From the NCBI GenBank assembly GCA_949361645.1, contig OX442430.1:5010543-5074542 (forward strand): a stretch of DNA of 64,000 nt, read 5' to 3'. Positions 40,776 through 52,179 of this stretch are shown one piece after another. Each line of letters begins with the position of its first letter. Within the stretch, counting starts at the first letter, position 1. Below the pieces are notes generated by a model. The model was not told the origin of the DNA and did not search any database. It saw only the letters and a list, made by a program, of their open reading frames with translations. The DNA comes from Spongilla lacustris. Lineage: Eukaryota; Porifera; Demospongiae; Spongillida; Spongillidae. The translations under genes were made by a program, and so were the position numbers.

Positions 40776-40806
<31 letters not shown>

Positions 40807-41212
40807 ACCAAAATCCTGCATCCGCCCCTGAATCAGTCTTCACCTCCACATGTAGGTGAGTGTCCGTGACTCGGTGTGGACGCAGAATACGAGAACGCAG
40901 AGCTTGTACGCGGTCGGTGGTACGGGTTTGGAGACAGTGCGACGGTTGTGCAGTGTTGAAAGCGTGGTGCTGTGTTTGGCGTGATTAACGGAGCTTGGTG
41001 TATGTAGTGGTGGTGATGTTTGTCTGCCTGGTGTTATTTTTAGCGGGCAAAGCTGTAGGGAGGCAGACGGCAGCGATCCAGAAAAGGCGCGTGAAATAAT
41101 GATATTTGATAACGTGGTTCTGGATGACTGATTTTGTGGAAGTGCTTATCTAGTTGTGAATATCATTAAAAACGTGAATAACAGTGGGGACCCTAATCTT
41201 CAGGATTGCCCC
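39465..41212. mobile_element. Nested fold-back insertion in element 2
   Basis: GGGGCAATCCTGAAGATTAG from 39465 is matched inverted by the sequence ending GGATTGCCCC at 41212. The inverted arms run about 580-690 bases (39465-40047 against 40520-41212), around a 470-base core. The arms include a frame from 39511 (PPLHTPSSVNHAKHSNTFS) whose mirror copy is altered. Element 1 has about 145 unrelated bases at this place, so a small deletion accompanied the insertion or one copy is rearranged. Confidence 0.7.
40735..40830. repeat. G/C-tract MITE (GGGCGGATGCAGG termini)
   Basis: GGGCGGATGCAGG is followed by long G and C runs and then CCTGCATCCGCCCCTG. The other arm of the surrounding fold-back (39845-39855) lacks it and shows GACAGATTCTCGG. 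AATC-type bases flank both sides, but the duplication is eroded. The end type recurs at 33571-33586. Confidence 0.7.
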
Positions 41213-42224
41213 CTTTGTCAGCTCTTAATTCGTGTGTCTGAGTAAAGTAGAATCCCATGTATGAAACGTTGTGTCTAGGAGTGATATAAAGGAGTGCGTT
41301 AATTGATGTGCGTGTCTAGGACTGTACATGTGAAGAGTTTTGTTGATACGTGTGTGAGCTAGTGAAGTGAGAGGTTTAGAAACATGTATAGTAGGCCTAG
41401 TGAATATCAACGCTCTAGATATCCTGTACACATAGCAATTCCAATTGCAGCAGCGGCGTAGCATTAGCACTTGCTAGAGAGGCAGCACTGGCGTGTGCAT
41501 AGGCCTACATGTAGCGCACACGCAATACATTTTAACGAAGTAGTCCGTTGAAAACTGATTAAAATATTATTTGTAAAATCCATCAGAACATTGGATGTGA
41601 TGTTGTGTAGACTCTAACACTCACACAACCTTTGATGGCCCATGAGTGGGCGTGTTCAAGTGGGTGTGTTTCTCATCATAGTAGTCACCATTCCATTTAT
41701 ACTCATTAAAGGCATATGTATGCACATCTCTCTTGAGTTTGTGTGAGGCAGGTACAGCAGAATAACTCATGTTAGATATACAGGCCTCTAATGCTGGAAC
41801 TGAATTTCTGGAATGGAATAAACTTGGTTCAATGCCTTCACTTTGACCATATTAGGATGCTTACATATGTTCATGTCTATAAACATTCAATGGACAGGTG
41901 CTAAGACCTTTATGCTTGCATGTGGCATAAGCATATTTATAAGACATGTACAGTAAAATTTGGGTAATGTGGTCACCTTGATATGTTCACATGCTATAGG
42001 GCACTGAGCTGATCCTGGGTGTGCTATAGTGATCTGATCCTCAAGTGTAATGGTAGGAGGGGTGGGTGTGGTGGTTCTAATGTTTACATGTATATGTAGG
42101 TAGAGGTAGGGAAACAGATTTTCCCCTCCCTCTTTCTTTCTGTTCCCCTCCCTCCCTTTATCAGTGCCCCTCCCACCCTCCTCTCCTCATCCTCTGCCCC
42201 TCCCATGCTCCCTCAGCTGCAGTT

Positions 42225-42305
42225 GGCAGGTACCACTATTGCTGCCCATCAGGAGTATCGTGTCAAGGTCGCTGCACACCTCTCCAACAAAGAGATTGTA
42301 GGTCA
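42225..42305 (+). other. Coding-like piece beside the minisatellite, element 2
   Basis: This is the counterpart of 25610-25705, reading LAGTTIAAHQEYRVKVAAHL after a CTGCAG border. The frame is kept with few changes. The source gene is unknown. Confidence 0.35.
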
Positions 42306-42324
42306 CATGCTGTGTCTCTTGTGT

Positions 42325-43880
42325 GCACAAGGGGAGTGTCACTGGTGCGCATGAGGGGAGTGTCACTGGTGCGCACGAGGGGAGTGTCACTGGTGTGCAC
42401 GAGGGGTGTGTCACTGGTGCGCACGAGGGGAATGTCACTGGTGCGCACGAGGGGAGTGTCACTGGTGCGCACGAGGGGAGTGTCACTGGTGCGCACGAGG
42501 GGAGTGTCACTGGTGCGCACGAGGGGAGTGTCACTGGTGCACACGAGGGGAGTGTCACTGGTGCGCAAGAGGGGAGTGTCACTGGTGCGCACGAGGGGAG
42601 TGTCACTGGTGCGCACGAGGGGAGTGTCACTGGTGCGCACGAGGGGAGTGTCACCGGTGCGCAGGAGGGGTGTGTCACTGGTGCGCATGAGGGGAGTGTC
42701 ACAGGTGCGCACAAGGGGAGTGTCACTGGTGTGCACGAGGGGAGTGTCACTGGTGCGCACAAGGGGAGTGTCACTGGTGCGCACGAGGGGATTGTCACTG
42801 GTGCGCACGAGGGGATTGTCACTGGTGCGCACAAGGGGATTGTCACTGGTGCGCACAAGGGGTGTGTCACTAGTGCGCACAAGGGGAGTGTCACTGGTGC
42901 GCACGAGGGGAGTGTCACTGGTGCGCACAAGGGGAGTGTCACTAGTGCGCACAAGGGGAGTGTCACTAGTGCGCACAAGGGGTGTGTCACTAGTGCGCAC
43001 AAGGGGTGTGTCACTAGTGCGCACAAGGGGATTGTCACTGGTGCGCACAAGGGGAGTGTCACTGGTGCGCACAAGGGGTGTGTCACTAGTGCGCACAAGG
43101 GGTGTGTCACTAGTGCGCACAAGGGATGTGTCACTGGTGCGCACAAGGGGAGTGTCACTAGTGCGCACAAGGGGAGTGTCACTGGTGCGCACAAGGGGAG
43201 TGTCACTGGTGCACACAAGGGGTGTGTCACTAGTGCGCACAAGGGGATTATCACTGGTGCGCACAAGGGGAGTGTCACTGGTGCGCACAAGGGGTGTGTC
43301 ACTAGTGCGCACAAGGGGAGTGTCACTGGTGCGCACGAGGGGAGTGTCACTGGTGCGCACAAGGGGAGTGTCACTAGTGCGCACAAGGGGTGTGTCACTA
43401 GTGCGCACAAGGGATGTGTCACTGGTGCACACAAGGGGAGTGTCACTAGTGCGCACGAGGGGAACGTGTCACTAGTGCGCACAAGGGGAGTGTCACTAGT
43501 GCGCACAAGGGGAGTGTCACTGGTGCGCACAAGGGGTGTGTCACTGGTGCGCACAAGGGGAGTGTCACTGGTGCACACAAGGGGTGTGTCACTAGTGCGC
43601 ACAAGGGGTGTGTCACTAGTGCGCACAAGGGGATTGTCACTGGTGCGCACAAGGGGAGTGTCACTGGTGCGCACAAGGGGTGTGTCATTAGTGCGCACAA
43701 GGGGTGTGTCACTAGTGCGCACAAGGGGAGTGTCACTAGTGCGCACAAGGGGAGTGTCACTAGTGCGCACAAGGGGAGTGTCACTAGTGCGCACAAGGGG
43801 AGTGTCACTGGTGCGCACAAGGGGAGTGTCACAGGTGCGCACAAGGGGTGTGTCACTAGTGCGCACAAGGGGAGTGCCAT
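42325..43880 (+). repeat. 24-bp minisatellite, element 2
   Basis: About 65 copies of GGTGCGCACGAGGGGAGTGT plus CACT lie here. The first third is dominated by the CACGAGGGG variant and the rest by CACAAGGGG, and the GGTGTGTCACTAGT variant is common in the second half. These variant distributions differ from element 1, so the arrays have been turning over independently. Frames of 387-559 residues on both strands are artefacts. Confidence 0.95.
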
Positions 43881-44081
43881 GCTGGTGTGCTAAGTGTATC
43901 AGGAGTGATGCAGATAGCCGTGCTGGTGCAAAGTGAAACGATTTTGAGTGACTCAGTTTTTATAGTTTCAATTCCGTCATCGCTATGACCCTCCCTTCCA
44001 ACCTCCTCCTCCCTATCTCCCCCTCCCTCCTCCTCCTCCATTGGACAAAGATTATATGTCTTTCCTCTTCTATATCTGCAG

Positions 44082-45020
44082 CCATCCTACCTCGAGTGCA
44101 TCAGCTGCGGAGATCTTAGCTGTGCTGTTTTTCAATGAGCTGCACTACACCAGTAAGTTTGTCCTCTGGAGAGAGGGCATAGGAGGAAGGTCATGGGGGG
44201 GGGGGAGGGAGGAGGGCATTGTGCCAGGTGAAGGAGGGTTGTTTGAGTCTGAGAGAAGAGGAGGGGGGGTTATACATGTATACATGTATGTTCAGTTATC
44301 TAGGGATAGATACATGTAGCTATTTTGATATTGAAAGATATTGTCGTCCATATGAGTGTCCATAATTAGTATTAACTGAGATATGGTTACCTCCCCCCTC
44401 TCCACACAGATGACGTCCCCAAGGATCCGTCCAGTGACAGATTTGTACTCTCCAAGGTAAGCTACATACATGTATATGTCTGCACTTCCTGTCATTAAAG
44501 TGAAAACATACATGTAGGTGTGGAAACCTGCATACATACTGTTGGCATTTTAAAATTTATTGTGTAGATGTGTGGGTAGTGATGTCACTACCCCCTCACA
44601 CCCTCACAGTGTCATGCCTGCCCCATCCTATATGCAGCATGGTGTGAGGCTCATCACCTAAGAACATCTGCTCACCCTGCGCAAGGTGGACTCCATCTTA
44701 AGTAGAGGGACACCCCACACCTGTAAGCACCTCAGCTACCTTCCTCCCTCACCCCGTTTGCTAAGTACATTTGTGATGGATATTCACTGACCACTCGTGT
44801 TCCTCTTACCTCACTCTCGTACTATCATCCCCTCCCTTCCATCCACTCTGTCCTCTCCTCCCTCCTCCCTCCTCCCTCCTTCCTCCCCTCCTCCCTCTCC
44901 CTCCCCATCCCTCCCTCCCTCCCCATCCCCTTTCTCCTCCAGTGTCGTAACTACGTAGATATGGCCACAGGCTCCCTGGGTCAAGGGATCTGTGTCTCTG
45001 CAGGTATGGCCTACTGTGCA
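44082..45020 (+). pseudogene. Captured transketolase exons, element 2 copy
   Basis: The exons are a (44082-44152, HPTSSASAAEILAVLFFNEL), b (44410-44456, DVPKDPSSDRFVLSK), c (44610-44722) and d (44943-45020, CRNYVDMATGSLGQGICVSA then GMAYC). Splice borders include CTGCAG before a, GTAAGT after a, GTAAGC after b and c, and CTCCAG before d. Exon b here keeps FVLSK, and d keeps GMAYC, both closer to normal transketolase than element 1. Exon c has four extra bases (TTAAGTAGAGGG) besides the shift shared with element 1, and its first codon changed from Gly to Cys. The shared shift predates duplication of the element, while the private damage came later. It cannot encode an enzyme. A chimeric or antisense transcript is possible but there is no evidence for one. 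Confidence 0.85.
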
Positions 45021-45444
45021 TGAGTGTGTCAGGAGTGATGTGTAGACTGAGTGTAGATAGCCGTGCTTTAGCACTGACTGTCAGGAGTGATGTGCTGTGA
45101 TTCTCTGGTCTGTGCTTCCTTTTGCGTTCAGCAATATGCTGTGCATCTACATGTATTTTTATATGTACTGCATGCACTTACATGTATAATAGTCTACCTT
45201 CCTGTTCAAGGTCACTGAATTCATCATTACTCCCTGACATAAAAGGCTCGTCAGGGTCACAACAATAGCTCTCCAGGGCATCATCATCCTTATGCAGAAG
45301 TTCTTATGACACCTTCGCGAGCGCTTTGCCATTCTCTATCCATTTATGTTGTCATTTGAATGTTATCATAGCAATGGACCATTTGCCTCATGACGCGCAC
45401 GTAAGCGAGCCTCCGTTTATTACTCCGCGGATCTTTGATTGTTT

Positions 45445-45665
45445 ACCTGATGTAGTGCAAATTTCACGCTGCAACATGCATTAGACTGTAAGACAGGTGG
45501 TCTTGTCATCCAACAACATAACGAAGTTCGGGACTGTCTTGGGGATATGGCTGCGCAAGTATGGAGTCAGGTTTTACGTGAACCAATACCGGGTAGTCAA
45601 AGAGGCTGACTCCAAAGCACTGAAAGCAGATGGTCCATGCAGGATTGAGGGCCGATCTAGGCATT
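45445..45665 (+). pseudogene. Degenerate retroelement-type coding fragment (element 2)
   Basis: This is the same fragment as 21480-21690: TLQHALDCKTGGLVIQ and HNEVRDCLGDMAAQVWSQVL, then after a shift VKEADSKALKA. A 13-base insertion near 45630 (ATGGTCCATGCAG) is absent from element 1. The reading resembles the protein type that accompanies reverse transcriptases in invertebrate retroelements. Confidence 0.5.
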
Positions 45666-48057
45666 CCAAATGAGTAGCGTAATAATTATTGAACGTAAAT
45701 TTGCGTCTTCAGCGTATAATCGATTAAACACATCCGAATGCATATCGATCGTTGAACCGCATTGAGCCCCATATACGTACGTCACGTGATATGACGTGCA
45801 ACTCTTGGCAGCTGCTGCAGGATCATAATATTAGCGCCGTAGGCAGGTGTTATTGTATAGCTGCGATGAATCCCGGCCCCCAGCAGGTATGACCTTATAA
45901 TTCACTCCATAAGCGAGAAGATTACGCAAATAGTATACTAAAGTGCCAAAGATATAAGTATACACTCAGCGTATAACTGAAGTGTATACTGTTCCTATAC
46001 ACTAGTTTTACGCCAGAGATTCTATTAATATACGATAGGTGTATAACTAGCGTAAATTGGTGCTATACATTAGAATATACGCTGGCGTAAAACACGTTTG
46101 TAGCACAGTGAATTTATTATCCGATTACCGGCCGTAGGCGCATAAATGCGGCACCATACAATATTAGCGTCCAACAACTTACCATAACCACCGCGTGCGT
46201 TCAACGCTTACCTTCGACACATAATACTACAACCTAGTTGTCCAGCTGTTGGAAATGACAACGATGGCGGCTTATTTTGCATTATAAAAGTTCTATAAAA
46301 TTACGGTTAAAAAGTCATAGGCAGGGTCGATAGTGTAGACAACGAAAGCATGAGAAACGTGCGCTAAAACAACATAAACACATGCACAATGAATTGAATT
46401 AGCATGACAAAGCGGATGAAGCTGGAGTGGTGAACAGCCCTGGATGACTTCACCGATGCTGAGTGATGGCAACAGCATTGAGCCATGCCACCTGGAAGGT
46501 GTAATACTTGTAAGTGGGCTCAAGCTAGAACTCCTACAGGTAGAGATAGAGGTTCATGATGCTCAAATTCAGCCAACTGGTACACCACCACTTATAAACA
46601 TTTCATCTATACTATCTACAACAATCACACTATCCATCCCACATATATTCATACACATATAACCTCCTACATAAAAATCATCAAAACTTCAAAACACCAC
46701 CTCCCATCATTGCACACCTACTACATGCTTATCACACACAACTGCACTCATCCCAAAGTCCAGACACTACCATTTACCCAGCAGCCACGCAGACCACCTC
46801 TACTCACATCCACATACACTATAAACATACTACACACACACCAACTTCCATTATCACACACATACATACATGCACAACCAGCTCCATAGATGTATACTGA
46901 TCCCAAAAGCCCATACACACTCAAGACTACTTCCATCTTCACACATTCACGTCCACACACCACGTAAAATTATCACTCACTGTTCCATTCACACACACAT
47001 CACCCAAGCCACTCCCATTTCTTCTACACAACAACCCTCTGACAAAGTGCACTCATCCCAACCACCAACGCTCATTCAGACCACCTCCAACCATCCAACA
47101 ATTGACTCACACCTACAACATCTAACACTTGACTCACACCTACAACATCTAACACTTCACCACTGCACTCCCACCTACCCTCCACCCACCCTCCATCAGC
47201 ACTGTACCTCCACAAATCCTCTATCACCACTTTACCCTCCACCCATCCTGCACTCTCCACCTTCCCTCCATCACCACTGTACCTCCATCACCACTGTATC
47301 TCCACCCACCCTCACCCTCCATCACTAAAATACAATCGGTCAATAATTACACAACACAATCACTCAATACTCTAACACACCACCTTAAATCCAACCACAT
47401 AAGTTGTGTAGGTGGGTGGGATCACCACTAGCAAACCTCTATCACCACTGCACTCTCTACCACCATATTCACCACTGCACTCCTACTCACCTGTACCATA
47501 CATCACCACTGTACCTCCAACATATCACCATACCCATAGTACCAAGTTGTACCTCTCTCCTTTACCATCACCTCCACCCACCCACCATCACCACATTCTC
47601 CACTCACCCATCATCAACCAACATACCACATTCTCCACCCACCCTCCACTCACCCACCATCACCCAACATCATACCACATCCTCCACCCACCCACCCACC
47701 ATCATACCCCACCCACCATCACCCAACATTATACCACACCCTCCACTCACACCATCACCCAACATCGTACCCCACCCAACCTAGCAACATGGCTAATTTG
47801 TTCCATAGCAACGCCTACCTTGGAAAGAAACCCTTTTTCTAGGAATCACCAGGTTTCACGTAGTAACAGGACAGGTGCTACGAGAAAGCAGTTGGTAAAC
47901 GTCGGTGCATTTTGCTTGTCATTAAAACTTTTGGACTTCCGCTATACTGAGGGTACAGATTAATACGGGAGGATCCTCGTGAGACATGTTTTTGTGACAA
48001 CGAAAGGGATAGTAAGCAATATTTGTTCTTTCAATTTTTGTCGTCAATACGTTACTA

Positions 48058-48178
48058 CAGTGATCAAAAGAGTGTCGTCCTCCGGCCATACATTTCAATG
48101 GACGCGTGCACGGTAATGAAACGGTCATAATGCGTAAGGAATTAGTAATGAAGGCATGCAATTTCTGGCCATGCTACA
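48058..48178 (+). repeat. 120-bp segment also present inverted at 56110-56240
   Basis: In copy B this piece (GTGATCAAAAGAGTG, GACGCGTGCACGGTAATGAA, AAATTGCATGCC in the reverse sense) replaces the part found in copy A at 36890-37470. The reverse complement occurs beyond copy C, with an extra TTTTTCCCG stretch. Junctions lack obvious TIRs, so it is likely a rearrangement or gene-conversion scar joining distant parts of the unit. Confidence 0.6.
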
Positions 48179-48779
48179 ACTTGGGCTAGAGTGTTGCCAG
48201 ATATCTCAGCTAGGGGCCATTGTGCCTTTGGAGGTATATACCCTTATAATTATCACATGCAAGGGGATTTCCCTTCATACCAGTACATGTACCATGCAGT
48301 CATAAAGGTTTCAGACCACATTTATAAGGTTTGTTTCTTGTGTAGGGCAGCTGTGGTAACAGTGAGGTGGTAACCTGTTGCACAACATTGGTGGGTGGAT
48401 CTGATGGCTGTTGCAATAGCACTGCATACATGCAGAGGTATATCTTTTTTTAGCTGCAGCTGGTTTTGCGCACCCACATATCCTAGGCCTACGCCACTCA
48501 TTCAATTTGCACTTGTGTACTGCAGGCTCCATAGATCCTGTGGTGTGCAGTTCGATTATTCAGATTTACAGCGTAGCGGTCGAATATAGGAATTAAGACC
48601 CGTTACAGACCATGTAGTAACTTATTTTATTCATAGAAGTACTCACCACAGCTGGTTTGCTTTGTGCAAAGTTTTTGAACCTAATTTATCTGGAGGATTG
48701 GGAGTACCACCAATTAGAAAATATGCTATTATCAACCTCTCGTTAAGTCCTTTTATGCGCGCATGCTGTAGTAGCATCT

Positions 48780-49498
48780 GGGTAATTCTATACCCTTTTA
48801 ACTCAGGCATTGACACTTGTATTTCATAGTCCATAATATCCTATGTGACTTGTTTACTACATTACTCTGTACACTTGTATTAATAATTAGCCGTCAAGGT
48901 TAATTCCGTTTATTGGCTACAAGGTGTGAATAATTTAACCACAAATGTATACATAGTATTCCCTCTTGGCAGCCATTATAGCTACACTGATGATTTTAAA
49001 TACACACACACAAACCTATAAGGGTCATATTATGATGCCATGACCTTTACTAGTGCACGCTCAGTGATCGAAAAACATGAAAATGAAGCATTGCTTGCCT
49101 CTCATATAGAAATGACCATTTTTTAAGTTTTTATTGTTTGAAAATAGGAAAGAGCAGGTTGTATTCTACTGTTATATCTAGCTTCTACAGCGGGACGAAA
49201 CTGGGTTCCGTTGAAATGACATATAGAAATGAGCGAGTCTCCTAGGATGTTTGTTCTGTTTGATTGAATTCATGTGCCATAGAATGTGCTTATCAACACT
49301 TTGGTGAGCCAAGAGGGATTACTATGTATACATTTGTGGTTAAATTATTCACACCTTGTAGCCAATAAACGGAATTAACCTTGAGGGCTAATTATTAATA
49401 CAAGTATACAGAGTAATGTAGTAAACAAGTCACATAGGATATTATGGACTATGAAACACAAGTGTCAATGCCTGAGTTAAAGGGGTATAGAATTACCC
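48780..49498. mobile_element. 719-bp element with long terminal inverted repeats
   Basis: GGGTAATTCTATACCCTTTT at 48780 is matched inverted at the end (49498). The inverted repeats extend about 190 bases, through GGCTACAAGGTGTGAATAAT and ACCACAAATGTATACATAGT. ATCT flanks both ends (48776-48779 and 49499-49502). Copy A shows GCATCTTGTAAC with ATCT once. There is no coding sequence in the 340-base middle. A 4-bp duplication with long inverted repeats does not let me assign a superfamily safely. Confidence 0.85.
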
Positions 49499-49714
49499 AT
49501 CTTGTAACAAGCCGTGTTTTCAATTGTGCTTCTATTTACGAAGTATTTCTAATATGTGTGCGACACCATTCATGTTATGGTTTTTTATTTTGCTTCACTG
49601 ATTTTTGCATAAAACACCTCCAAAGTTGATGGTTTCATAATGAGGTTTGTGTACGCCATTTGTAAATATATACCGTAAGTTCACACAATCTAATGGGTGT
49701 CTGTCCGTCCGTCC

Positions 49715-49789
<75 letters not shown>

Positions 49790-50962
49790 GCGTGTGTGTG
49801 TGTTAAGCGTGTGTGTGTGTGCTACGCGTGTGTGTGTTCGTTTTGTACGCATCCAGCATCATGTGTATGTGGCGACCAATAAATTAAAAAAAAATAACAA
49901 GTCAAAATAAAGATGAGGGCAAATGACGAGTAGGGTGTGTGGGTGGTTCACATGAGAAGATCACCTTAGCAACCTTCGCATAAAGATCACCCTATGATAA
50001 CCCTAGCCCAACGGACCTCAAATCACATACTGACCTGAGCGTATTTATAACTATGCGAAGACGATTACTTGCCGTTGTGGGTTGCTTGTCAATGAATATA
50101 TTTAAAAACGTTAAGATTTCGTTGCATGCGCAGTAACTGTGTAACAGTTCGTGCGTGTCAAATATAGAGGTACATGTGGCGTCAGAACCGAAGGGGGGGG
50201 GGGGGGGGGGGGGGGGGGGGAGGGGCTGTATGTTAGTTCATTTAAAAATATAATTATAATTGCAATTATTGAGTACGATCGCGAACGACGACATTTCCTC
50301 CATGCCTTCAGGTCATAGTATGATGACGAAGAGGATTAAGGGTAGTTAGTATCGAGGCAGAATGGATACGCGGTATGGATCGACCTGGAGTCAGCGCGTT
50401 TATTATCCGATTACCGGCCGTAGGCGCATAAATGCGGCACCATACAATATTAGCGTCCAACAACTTACCATAAGGCCACTCCAATAAGATTCCTTGTTTC
50501 CCATTTCAATAGAACATACGAGGCATGCGGGCGGGCGGTTCATTATTCATTATTCATTATTGTAAATCAATACATATATTAAACACAAAGACCATGCATT
50601 CAAACTCGATTAGTTGTTTCTCGGGCCCGACCGACCCAAAAAAAATTGCTTTGCAAAAAAAAAAACCATTTCAAAAAATATACGGAAAATTAGATCAGGG
50701 ATGGTAAATTTACATGGCCGAGCGTAGCAGTTTATAGAGGTGGTACATTTTAATAGCAGGAGAAGCATCATCAAATGCGACACGGATGAAAACTTTGGTG
50801 CCCTGATGGAAAGGCTGGAAGTCAATTTAGGTAGCGAAACAGTTGCTGAGGTCACGATCTTGCTTCTACTGCGGTATGGCAGAAGGTTTTGTAACAGAAG
50901 GCCTAGCGGAGCTGCAAAGGCAGTATGCACTAGGCAAAACGCACAAAGTCGGCCGTCCCCAA

Positions 50963-51743
50963 TGGCGTATTTGGGGGGGGGGGGGGGGGGGGGGGGGGGG
51001 CTCAGGGGGCTAAGGCACCCCCCTCCGACACAAAAATGAATATAATTAAAATGAAATTAGCTCAAATAGTGAGTATACGCTCGTAATCTCCCTTCGTAGC
51101 GAGCTAGATCATAGATACGCTTAGTGCGGTAATGTAATTCAATCTACTTCTATTACTATACAAGATTACCCCTCTCCCCCACCGGGAAAAAAATGTCTCG
51201 TGTTTTACTTTTTAAAAACGAGAGTATCTTCGTAATCATGAACGCAGCTGCGTGCCGTTCTTTAAAATCCTGTTGGAGTACCAGTTCTTTCCTGAAATGC
51301 TAAACAGGATGTCGGAAGCGTTAACGAATACGAAGATGCGCTCGTTTAAACACGAGACATTTTTTTCGGTTGCTCTAAAATTATCCTTAATTGGCATGGA
51401 TACAGTTTCAAAGGTTTACAGATCTTCCATCAGCAGATTTTATCCACAGTATTAAAGCTGCATTGCTGGCAAATGCCAGAGCGCTTATCGGTATTCACAA
51501 CATACTCAGCGGTGTGCTAAAGCGCAATACATGCATCATGAGGTCCATAACATCCCTATTAGTGTGTGCGCTCGGCGCCATCCTTGGCGATTGCAGACAT
51601 TCTTGCTGATTGAACCGTAGTACATGTATTTCTGTTATAATTAAACTATACTGCTGAGTGGGCGTAGTTGCAAAAAATTTCGCGCGCGCGAAGCGCGCTA
51701 TCCCTTCAGCACCCCCCTCTACCAATTTCTGGATACGCGCCTG
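50963..51743. mobile_element. Nested element with G-run end (GGCGTATTT / GGATACGCGCC)
   Basis: The left end is GGCGTATTT with a G-run and GGCACCCCCCTC. The right end holds CAGCACCCCCCTCTACC and GGATACGCGCC, roughly inverted. The flanks GTCCCCAA (50955-50962) and GTCCCAAC (51744-51751) resemble an eroded 8-bp duplication. CGCGCGCGAAGCGCGC lies at about 51682-51697. Small frames inside have no recognised family. It is probably a hAT-like non-autonomous element. Confidence 0.5.
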
Positions 51744-51789
51744 GTCCCAACAACGTTGTCAAGACTTAAAGGCAACGAATTCATTTGTA

Positions 51790-51952
51790 AGTTGGGCGTA
51801 GCGCGTATTGGCGGAAGGTCGGGTATCAAGCCTATACTTGGATTTGTACCCATCTGATAGCGTATGTGGGCCCCTATTATCGGGCTATTATCACATATAG
51901 CTTGATGCCCGACCTTCCGCCAATACGCCAAGGTCGGGCTACGCCCAACTAC
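51790..51952. mobile_element. 163-bp MITE, GTTGGGCG family, complete
   Basis: AGTTGGGCGTAGC at the left and GCTACGCCCAACTAC at the right are inverted, and GGCGGAAGGTCGGG and TATCAAGC also recur inverted. TCATTTGTA flanks both ends (51781-51789 and 51953-51961), a 9-bp duplication (or 6 bp if GTA belongs to the element). Related copies lie at 45-129 and 59268-59346. Confidence 0.85.
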
Positions 51953-52179
51953 TCATTTGTAGCGTACGGTGTGTAATTATATTCATGTGTTATTTATTTA
52001 TTTTCCCCCCCCTACCTACCGACCCCATTTTATTATAAGTTTGCCCGATAAACAACTAATCAAGTTTGAATGGCCAAACCACAACCTACACGTTATGCAA
52101 CGTCTTTAATATTTAAAAGGTTGCCCTCACACAGTAAAAAGTTAAAGAAGCTCTGAGCTTACGGAAGGATGCTCAACAG

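Larger units (their letters stand above)
39061..46110 (+). mobile_element. CACTA/EnSpm-like element 2 (inverted copy of element 1)
   Basis: It starts CACTGTGCTA at 39061 and ends TAGCACAGTG at 46110. The host unit's empty site GCGCGTTTATTATCC (copies A and C) becomes GCGCGTTT, the element, AA, then TTTATTATCC, which gives a TTT duplication plus two extra bases. Internal order is the reverse of element 1, with high similarity. Differences include a shorter minisatellite (1.55 against 2.3 kb), an extra nested fold-back (39465-41212) and loss of about 665 bases. No transposase is found. Each copy is flanked by its own distinct duplication, so both arose by transposition and not by one large inverted segmental duplication. 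Confidence 0.75.

Noticed and set aside
42187..43936. Proteins of 387-559 residues from element 2
   Set aside because: They are octapeptide readings of the 24-bp minisatellite, open on both strands at once.
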